A stretch of DNA of 64,000 nucleotides, taken from the NCBI RefSeq assembly GCF_030272615.1, contig NC_081406.1, positions 399,542,939-399,606,938 on the forward strand. The letters run 5' to 3'. Position 1 is the first letter of the stretch. The number at the start of each line of letters is the position of its first letter. Source of the DNA: Cryptomeria japonica (taxonomy: Eukaryota > Streptophyta > Pinopsida > Cupressales > Cupressaceae). Both the position numbers and the translations under genes were made by a program. Of the stretch, positions 54,689 to 64,000 are shown in pieces. Under the pieces are notes generated by a model. It ran no database searches and was not told the origin of the DNA. It saw nothing but the letters and a program-made list of their open reading frames with translations.

Positions 54689-57600
54689 CTGCATCATAGT
54701 TACAACCATTAGACAGGATTCAGTTAAATGAATATGGTGCCTTTTGCAGTTCTACATAAATCTCTTTTGATAAATATTGAAAGACTGAATTAATTGTTAA
54801 AAGATGCTTCTCATACAAGATGGCATGGCAAATTGAGATTTTGAAGGCAAAAAAGCATGCCTATACCAAAACAGTGAATACATCCAAGTAAAATAGATAA
54901 GACAACAGAACAAGACTGCACAAATAACATGACAACATTATATAATAAAGGAATCATCTAAGATTGCTAGGAGTTGTAGCATTCTCAAACAGATAGAGAG
55001 GAAAAGTACAAAAAAAGCATCTGTGATAAGAGCGATGTTGACCAGCATGCATCCCTATCCTCATTATTGCGAGTTTATTGTTGGTTTTTAGTGTATGTCC
55101 ATGTTGAAACAACTTTAGATGATGGATGTTGTGTCCTTATCCATGGTGATTCATTGTTGTTGATAATATGTTCCTGTTAAACAATTTTGATTACTTGGTG
55201 GTGTGTAAGTGGATAATATGTGTGTCCATGAATTTTAAAGCATTTGGTGAACTATGTGTATGTCCTAGCCAATTAAGTGTTTATTTTGGGTTGTTGTGCC
55301 TTACTCTAGTATTGGTATTACTACCTTTGTTTGAAGCAATATAATAAGCGGGAAAATGTTTGAATATGTATTATATGATATTGTTAGCTGGCAATGTGGT
55401 TTGGATGGTTAAGAAATGTAACAAATGTTATTAAGCATTTATATCATTGTAATATAAAGCTGAGACGATATTAAATTATCACTCGGACATTGTGTAATTC
55501 ATTTCTATTCAAGACCTCAAACTTTATCATGGCATGTGCTAGCCACTAAGATGTTCAAACAAGATAAATTTGCAATGCCACAAGGGAAATTCTAGTTTAG
55601 TCGACTTCTGACCAATACAAAACTAACTTAATGATCTTTGATCAAACTTACAAACACTCCCACATAACATAGAAATGACAAATACATAACTAACTTGCAT
55701 TGATTTAAAATGCTACCTTATTTATCAAATCCATCTTGCATATAAACCATTAAATATAAACAAAGGCTTGAAAAAGAATGAAACCCTTCATATTTTGTAA
55801 TTCAAAATCTTTCAAAATGTATGACTGGCTTAGGAGACAAATTGTTATATGCATCTTCTGCTACAAGTATCTCTTTGAAATTTCTAATGAAACCCTAATG
55901 GCGAACTGATCGGCAAAAATGGAAACCCCAGCAAGTTCTATACCCCCTTTGTAAAAAAATGAAATGATCAACCTTCTTTTTGTTGAAGAGGACCAATATA
56001 TATTTCGGACCCTAGGTAATGAGATGGAGACAAAAGCTGCAAAGATCCATAGTTCCGTAGTCGTCATGTTGACCAATACCCAACTCAAAACGTTATTTTA
56101 AGGTCCATCAAAATAACAAAACACCATGGAATCATTATACACATTAATGGTTTGCAAGGTTGGAACGCTAATGCAAGCTAAACACCAACGGTATCCACTG
56201 AAACAGCAACCATGAAGACAAAATAGATGCTAGGCTTTAATGACTTCAACCACTACAATAAATTTCATATAGAACAAATGCTGGTATAATAAAGACAAAT
56301 ATTGAGGCTGACAAACATGTTAAGAGCATCATTATTAATCTGCCATTAAAATCATTTACCAGTTGCTCCCAGATCCACATGCAACCCAACCGGAAAAACT
56401 ATGAGATCCATTGAAAACCTTTTTCCAACAGTGTTAATCAATCATTCTATCAAAAATGGTTCGCTGCAATAAATTCAACATGTTCATGGTGTCATTTAGC
56501 AATAAACCCAACACTCCAAGTGAAACAAATCATTCTAGTAAGTGTGCTGCCAAAACAAGACAAAATGAAAACCCTACCACCTTTCACCAAACTATTGATC
56601 AAAACCACTTGAATCACACACCAAAACCATACTTAAAATCCCTTGGACAATAAAAACATGGCTCTATCCATCGTCAGTACTCATTCTTGTCATGTCAACA
56701 CCTTTCCAACAACCATGTGATCATCTGAACTGTTCCTATGAGTTACAAGGAAAATCAATGAAAAAAGGCAAACTTGTCGGATTTTGGAATTCAAGAGGAC
56801 CTCTTGCCAAAAACATATAGTTGAAAATATCAAACCTTCGATATCAAAGGTGACAAATGTTTCAGATTGCTCGGGGATAGAAGAGGAAGAAATCTGAAAA
56901 AGATGAGAAATGGAGAATGTTGATGATCGGGGATGAGAAAGGAACCATACCACTAAGGCATGAGAGGAACGGAAAGGAAACATTGAGATTTGATGCTCGA
57001 TATTACCTTGTGATGAGTACTATGATAAGGGAAACCCTACAGTCAATCTCTGAAAGGTCTCTGCAAAGGAATACAAGAGTTAAGGACTTTCATGAGGAGA
57101 CGAAATGGGTATTGAAAACAAAGAAAATATGGAATCTCAACACTAAAACTTCGTGAAATTTTGGGTTAACAAGGGGTAGTCAAAGTTAATAAAGAACACA
57201 TCTAAGTCTAAAATCCAAAACACTTACGGAAATTTTCAGCACAAGCAATAGTGCACTCCAACCAGAAAAAAATATAGGGTGCAAGAATTTTGAGGCTCAA
57301 TAGAGCAAAGGAAAGTGGACATAGGCAACACAACATGACAAGGTAGGAAATTTTGACATACTAACTAAGGGAACCAAGGAATCATTCTTGGAATGGAAAC
57401 ACCGACAACTCTAACATTTACAATAGACTTTAACATTTTCAACCTGCAACCCAAGCACTTAAACATTCCTTGGAAATTTGACACGCAAAACACAATATAA
57501 GCACATAGGAAAGAAAAAGACAACACAAATGCAATTGACCGAGGGGAACCCATGTAAGACTTCTCAAATCAGTTATAAATGGGGTTCAAGCAATAGTCAA

Positions 57601-60297
57601 AACACACAAAGTGAAAGGGTCTCTAGCAAAATTTTGGAGGTGAAATTTGACTCCCAGCAAGTCCAAAGTGCATCCAAACATTTGTTTGCACATCATTTAA
57701 CCCATAGTTCATAGATTTGAACTGAAAGAGTACTCGACAAGTCCAATATTTTCAAATTGACAAAAATTCGACAACTTAGAAAGTACTAAAAATTAAAATT
57801 TCGTCAAAAAAGCATATTTTTCAGTATTCAATTACAAAATGTATCAAATGAGTCTAATTAACCATGAGGAAGGGCTGGCTGATTTCGACGAAGACAATAG
57901 AAAACAACAAAGGGCATACCAAGGTGTTTTAACCATCGTTTTACCCATGGTGGCTTTTTTACACATGTTTTTCCTAAGTTTGTAGAAATTTGCAAGTTAA
58001 ACTTTTTAAAACTTGTGAAGTGAAAAACAGAGTACTTGGCAACTCAACAACTATTCGAAAAAATTGCAAACTATGATTTAACCATCTAAGCTTGTTAATA
58101 TGTGTAAGGTTCTTCCAACATTGAAGCTTCAACCAATGAAAATTATCACAGTTCTCTTTCCAACAGGAAGAAAACTATGCTAAAGATTAACAAGCTTTTT
58201 AATTGCTAGTGGACATTAACATGACATGCATACAGGGAGTTCTGAATCTATCTTATTTGACAAAACAATTTGTGGTACCGTTTATGGTTTTCTTCATAAT
58301 AAAAATAAATTGTACTCTAATTGATCGCGTAAACAAGATGTCATCACATATACAATCCACCATAATTATATTTGGATCTTTGTGATAGATTTGAATTAAA
58401 AAGAAATTCTTAGTCATCAATCAGAGATAACAAACAGTAAAATTTTCAGCTACGATATCATGACTCATACACAAATGCTTTCTCATGTAACGAACTTCTA
58501 ATGCAAACAAGTTATCATACCCAATCCAGAAAAAACCATAAGAGAAAATTGCACCATCCAATAACAATTGCTAAGCTAATGGAAAATAAGATGCAATCAC
58601 CCTTAATTTTCTAGTATTATTCAAATTTCAAAGTGATACATAGTCTCAAAACATAAAAGAGAGATTCATGAACAATTGAGTAGTTGACTTCCCCTTTACT
58701 CAAACTAGGACCATCAAAATATAGCAAGTGTAATGATATAGATCAATTGAGAGATTTTAAACCATATTGTTTTCCCAATAATAGATAACATATAACTAGA
58801 AAAGGTTATAGCAAACATGCACAAAATTAAATAATGCTAAAACATTAAATGGGCCACAATCCAATTTTCCTTTAGCATTCTAAATTGGTTCCCAAAACTA
58901 GTAATCACATGTTCCACATATAATTCTTAGCATTTTACTGGGCATAATTGATGAATCGTAATATGATGTCCTTCTAATATTAGGATTTGGACAACCGCAA
59001 TACATAAACTTCATTCGCTACCACAAGTGAGGAAAGATTAGAATTCCATGAACATTATGCCACAAATGATCAGATGCTCTGGAAATCATGAAGTTTTTTT
59101 TCTTAATTTTGGTTTAGAGATAGCTAGTATTCCTCTCAATGAGTCAGGCACTCGAAACAAAGTTGAGTAAAGCTAGCATTGAAACTTTATGTTCACTACA
59201 GGCAAGAGAAATCAAAAGTGGATGTCTTTAGTGGACTAGATTTATCATCCCTACAGCTCCCAAGGATCACCTGCAATCAAACACCTACCACACAAAAACA
59301 GAAGAGCAAAGCTATGGAGGCCACAAGGTCAATATCCAAAAGAGGATGAATTATTGCAAATTATGCAACCCTTGATCTTGGTTGAATGATACAATGATCA
59401 ATCCTTCTAAAAAGAAAAAGTAAAAAAGCAACCCTAGACAAACCTTACGTGAGGATAAATATAGATCATGACATGTGTCCTCATCAAACTTAAGAAGCTA
59501 GCGTGAAAAGGAAGCTAATTAATTAGGTAAATACCCTTTTACTCTTAACAATCTTTGGAGGTGTATATCTCCAATGAAAATTTGGGCATGTTTGCAAGAA
59601 GATTTTATTCATTATTAGAAATTTGCATACCATACTTTTGCTTCTCATATATTTATTTCCTTTTGGAAAAGAAGAGCAAGATGGCATTTCATGAATAAAT
59701 TTCTGCACTCCACCCAAGGTAGTTGAAAAAAGAATGCAGAAAAAAACTAACTATCGATGTTGAAGACAAAATCATTCATCTCGAGAGGGGGTAGTTTTTG
59801 ATGATACTACTCCTTTCCTTCTGGTACCCCTACAAAATTTGATTTCCCTCCCGTTTTTGTCAAATTTTGTTGTCAAGTGATCCTCAGATTGTGTCCATCC
59901 ATTCATATTCGTGAACCTTTCTAGTCAGTTTGCAAAAGTTGGTCTTCTCTTAGTCTTTCAAACTAATGTGTGTTCACCTCAACCTAATGATTAAACAATC
60001 ACAACATTCAGAGCCAAAAAGATAGCCAAGAAATAATGAAGATGACAGAGCTGATTAAAGGAAAAAAATTCAAAGACAAGATCAATAACGAGCAGGAGAT
60101 CATTTCTTACACAGTTTTGGATTGCATAAAACATGAGATACTCCAACCAAAGTCAGTCATACGCCAAGCACACTTTCTAGGTGGCCTTACCACATGAAAG
60201 TTCTGGCAATGCAGATTTTAGGAGTGGCAAATAGTATCATAAAAACTGTGAGTTACATACCTGTATAATAAATATATAAAAAACTTCAAGTCCATAC
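54689..60297 (-). other. NRPE1 intron (5.6 kb)
   Basis: Donor GTATGGAC at 60297, acceptor GATGCAG at 54689. AT-rich. I recognise no gene, LTR or transposon end in it. Short ORFs such as 55861-56088, 56917-57156 and 57478-57714 show no family features. Confidence 0.7.
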
Positions 60298-60581
60298 CTG
60301 TATAATTAGCTGATAGGCACATGATATTCCAATTAATTTATATACTTCATGAATGCTGTATGGAACACATTTGTTGAGATCCAGAAAACTAATATAAGGT
60401 AAGCATGCATCAAAGACGATCTTCCAAGCATCACAACGTTTCTTGACTACATTTGCCTCAACTACTACTTCTATCATAATCTCTCCCTTATCCTTCTTCC
60501 GAGAATACAGAGGGCGAGGAACCCACGTTTCCAAGCTTTCATTGTTCCATGAGATGTGTATATTTGCAATTCGATCATCAC
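60298..60581 (-). CDS. NRPE1: NRPE1 exon: upstream cleft/jaw region
   Basis: 284-bp exon, acceptor TTAAATATGCAG (60582), donor GTATGGAC (60297). It starts in phase 1 with (G)DDRIANIHISWNNESLETWV, then IMIEVVVEANVVKKRCDAWK, FDACLPYISFLDLNKCVPYS and IHEVYKLIGISCAYQLIIQ. The SIPYAI...LLGISCA pattern is the Pol IV/V version of the Pol II N.I..V....GIEAAR block. A second CATACCTGTATAATA copy at 60257 would give an alternative donor about 40 bp downstream, with an in-frame effect to be tested. The preceding exon was not found up to 64000. Confidence 0.93.
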
Positions 60582-62213
60582 CTGCATATTTAAAACTAAG
60601 GAATAGTAATTTTATCAAGTTTAAAAAAATAACTTGCATTCTTATTTAAAGTGACCAAATAAGTAATGATTAAGAAAAAAATAATGTGTAATATATACTA
60701 ATAATTATAACTCATACATGTTTATTATATAAAAATAAATTATTTCGCAGACCTTGAATTTTTAGGTACCAACAACTCTCCTCCAAATGGATGTTCACTT
60801 ACCATGAGTCTGACAATCTTAAGACATTATTTCTAGGCAATCTATATGCAGACCACATACATAGGCCTATCCTATTTGGTACACAATGATATAAATAGAT
60901 GAAGCGGACCATTATGTTTGTGATTGCGCACATGACTTTAATGAAAGGGCTATTCCAAGTGTTTTATTTATGTCCCTCTCGATATGTTAACCAAATATAT
61001 ACGAGTATAGTTGTTTTGCTTCTGATGAGATAGTGTGTCAAGTGGTTGGGTAGTTACTCTTATATATGCATATGACTTGGTCACTTGTGCCCAGGTAACC
61101 ATTATATTAAGTCACTGACACTCAAAGACATTTAGTAAAAGTCTTTCTTCAAGAAAAAATAAACAAAATGGAAAAAAAACAAAATAACATAAAAAAAATT
61201 AATACTGTAGTTTCCTTCGATATATCATGTACAAAACAGAAATGTATTCTGATAAAAGATGCCCAATCTATCAGCATCTCACATCGTGATCATAATATTC
61301 TTGCATTGAAACAAAATTGATCTTGATGTGCTTCCTTCTCACCCAATGGGTGGTCGAGAAGTCCTTGTATTCCATGTAGAAGATTATCCAGAGGAACTAA
61401 AACCCATTTAAGTCCATTTAATGATCAGATATTACCAGATCTCATAATAAACAAAAAAATTAACGTCACAAGGGTCGACACCACAAAAGTCAAATTTTGC
61501 GTTCTACTATCATACCGATTTTGCGCTCTACTGTCATACCCATCTTCAAGACAAATAAGCTTATATTAATTGCTGTCAAGAGAAGTCAAACCAAAGTTAT
61601 TCATAAACATGATTAACAAATCTATAGATATGTCCCATTTAAAAACTCCTTCTACCCATTTATCTATAAAGGAATACTCTGTTTGAAGATTCTATGCTCC
61701 AATTCTCCAGTCATTGCAGTCACTGTTGTTGAGTAGCATAATTAGTCCACATTAAGTGCTAATTGAGAGACCACTACCCAAATTTAATTTTTGGGATGTT
61801 CTTATATCTCAATTGCTTATATAATTATTCTCTTATTATAATAGGCTTCCCTCACCATGAACTTTACATCCATACACAGATATGGTTTTCAGTCCAATGC
61901 GAGTACTCAGCAAGGATGGATTTTTCCACATGATTTTGTAATACGTCTTTTGCATGTTCATGCACCCTAACTTGAAAATATCTCCGTGTTTCACCAAACT
62001 CAGGTATTTTTGCATTATCAACAAAGTTATACATGCATTTTTGTAGTTGTAGCTCGACCAACACTGTTGAGCATATTTCTTAGCATATTTACAAGAGAAA
62101 AGGCTGTCTGAATCCTCTACCTCTTTTCAGCTAAGCAGCAAAATGATTGATATAACTCTTCTGTTTTCACATTCTTTTCCCCTTGTCTCATTGATCCTAG
62201 TGGATCTCCTCCA
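60582..62213 (-). other. Probable NRPE1 intron with an unidentified frame
   Basis: No NRPE1 exon was recognised. Two overlapping minus-strand frames at 61836-62064 look protein-like in different registers (one with FQVRVHEHAKDVLQNHVEKS) but match no family I know and contain no clear splice sites. 60640-61840 is AT-rich and without features. Confidence 0.4.
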
Positions 62214-63593
62214 TGTTAGGAATTATAGTGCATGACATAGAATAATGTTAATTTATTATATGTTAGTTTTTAGTTAGTTATTAGTTATGAATTAGTTGGT
62301 AGTTAATAGTTTTGGTGGTTAATAAGTTGAATGGCTTTATAAAGCCATATAGAATGTAATCATTTGTGTGTTGAAGATGAATGACCAAATTGTATCTTGT
62401 GCATCTTGTTTCTAATATCCAATATGGTATCACAGCAGGTTTCAAAAGAGATCTCTCTGAACATCACCCAGCTCATGGTTCATTTGTCAAGTTGATTAAG
62501 GCAATGGATTAGCGGGTACCACAAACCTTGTGTGACCCCATTACCTTTTTTGTGCCCATCCATTTGTTGTAAATTCAACCAATGCAAACAAAGTTCTAGC
62601 AAACACCAGGGACCTCATGCAAAAAGTAGAGTTTGTAGCATCCACCCTTCCTACAAATTTGTCAACGGTCCTAGCAGATACCTTTCCAACGAACCCATTG
62701 ACAGCTGCCATTCATGTGCATCACCTTTCTCTTCCATTATGTACATTCTGTACACAATATTTCCTTTATTATATTCATTGTGCTCATATTCAAAATCAGA
62801 AATAAATAAGTCATATTCAAAGCTGCAGAACTTAGAGGCGTCACAAAAAACTGCGGGAATTTAAGTTTATGCAAAGGTGGAATCATGTTCTCATCAGGCG
62901 CCATTCTATTGTTGTACATTGTTGGCACACAGCACCACTAAATATAAGTGGGGAAAAACTGCAGGAGTTTAAGGTTATGCAAAGGTGTAATCATGTTCTC
63001 ATTACGCACTATTCTATCGTTGGTACATTTTTGGTACACACTGTCACTAAAACTGTGATATCTTTTTCACTTCTCAACAAAAGTAAGAAATACAAATTGT
63101 GCAAGAAAGCTATTGAAAAGGAGCACAAAACCCAAAAAGCATTTGAGAAAACTACCAATATTTAATTCATATTTTGATGTGAAATAAAAAGGTACTTAAA
63201 TGCTTACTGTTGATTTAATTTATCTTTTTCATTTTGTATAAGGATTTTGGAGCCATAATGATGTAATAGATTTTGTAATTGCACATTGTAATTGGATGCA
63301 TTATCACTAGAAATGGATCCAAAGAAAAAAAAATTCATTGAAGGGAGCAAATATGAGATAAGCTAAAGAAAATAATTCATTGAAGTGGTCAAATATGAGA
63401 TAAGCCCATTGTTGATATTGCAACACCAAAATAAAGTCCCTATGTCAGTACTAAAGGGGGGAGTTAAAAATTATAGTACACGACATAGAATAATGTAATA
63501 AATAAGAAATTAAAATGTTAATGTTAATTTATTTTATGTTAGTTTTTACTTAGTTATTAGCTATGATTTAGTTTGTAATAGTGGTTTGGGTAG
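62214..63593 (+). mobile_element. Element D: miniature copia-type LTR element
   Basis: The 5' LTR is about 62214-62421 (TGTTAGGAATTATAGTGCATGAC...). The primer site is TGGTATCACAGCAGGTTT (62425-62442, tRNA-iMet type). The polypurine tract is CTAAAGGGGG (63451-63460). The 3' LTR start at 63462 (AGTTAAAAATTATAGTACACGAC...) matches the 5' LTR for about 130 bp before truncation at 63593. The interior is only about 1 kb with no gag or pol, so it is TRIM-like or a deletion derivative. Its 3' LTR is cut by the LTR that begins at 63594. The ORFs 62532-62864 and 62869-63165 have no recognisable features. Confidence 0.7.
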
Positions 63594-64000
63594 TGTTGAT
63601 GGCGAAAGCCTACACTTTCAGTCAACACAGAATAGAATGCCGAATGTATCCTACCTTCTCTTGTAAAAGAAAAAGGAAATCTCCAATGCTATTCGGATTG
63701 ATCATAGGAGATAACCTCAAGGTTCCAACTGTCGGGTCTTGACTTGCTTAGGATAACTCAGGGTCAATGTGTTTTGTTCGTGATCACGAGGGGACTTATG
63801 CATTTGACAAGCTGGCTTGCATCTGCTATGGTAATCTAGTGATGCTTCGCTTCTCAAACTGGATGAAATAAATAGCAAAGAGACAAGGTTTAGAGATCCT
63901 AGGGACAATGACAATAACAGTTGGTGTTGTAGGTAGACAGATTTCGAATAAACTAGTTCCTACTTAGCCAAAAATAAACTCACAACTCCATAGGAATAGT
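63594..64000 (-). repeat. 3' end of an LTR related to element A, running off the window
   Basis: In minus orientation the sequence ends ...CGCCATCAACA at 63594. Upstream it carries blocks shared with the end of LTR A: CARCTTGT, CCCCTYGTGMTC, ACAAAACACATTGACC, TTGAGTTATCC, TTGGAACCTTGAGGTT and TGATCAAT, in the same order and spacing as 10980-11110. Divergence is clearly higher than between the two A LTRs, so it is a sister subfamily. Confidence 0.75.

Noticed and set aside
61836-62064. An upstream NRPE1 exon
   Set aside because: Neither frame matches the Pol V body preceding the 60298-60581 exon and no splice sites fit.

Overview
This is a eukaryotic, plant nuclear window. It has spliced genes with very long introns, plant-type Ty1/copia and Ty3/gypsy retrotransposons and BED-finger hAT transposons, and no bacterial features. 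The extreme nesting of old LTR elements and an intron of at least 15.6 kb suggest a large gymnosperm genome, probably a conifer; that is inference. The one host gene recognised, on the minus strand, is the 3' part of NRPE1, the largest subunit of RNA polymerase V. Pol V makes scaffold transcripts for RNA-directed DNA methylation. Five exons are visible (60298-60581, 54515-54688, 54250-54390, 51903-53896, 36156-36270). They encode the end of the polymerase body, a GW/WG-rich and RG-rich C-terminal domain (Argonaute hook) and the start of the DeCL domain. The 5' exons and the last exon(s) were not found.

Right half (36-52 kb). The 15.6-kb NRPE1 intron holds a hAT transposon (36715-51523, 8-bp target duplication ATTTAAAC). 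That hAT was in turn split by an 11.6-kb minus-strand Ty3/gypsy element (37529-49173) with 336-bp LTRs. The gypsy encodes gag with four zinc knuckles, protease, RT, RNase H, integrase and a long extra ORF after pol, all damaged.

Left half (7.5-31.8 kb). A plus-strand copia element, B (7548-31830), carries two large insertions. Element A (8331-20134, perfect AATAT duplication, 2.9-kb LTRs, no pol, one intact 354-codon ORF) sits in its 5' internal region. Copia element C (24842-31370, minus) sits in its 3' LTR. Each was hit again: A's 3' LTR carries a 3.5-kb hAT (hAT1); C carries a 397-bp hAT-type MITE and a second, inverted copy of the hAT from the NRPE1 intron (hAT2).

Other pieces. 1-2295: decayed gypsy-type accessory ORF. 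2976-3790: roughly 80-bp tandem repeat. 3902-7079: rearranged copia debris. 31977-32587: 611-bp deletion derivative of hAT1 with perfect 8-bp duplication. 32870-35078: 2.2-kb solo LTR with perfect TCCCC duplication. 62214-63593: miniature copia-type element. 63594-64000: end of an LTR related to element A. No tRNA, rRNA or CRISPR was seen. Most other open frames are chance or repeat-derived.
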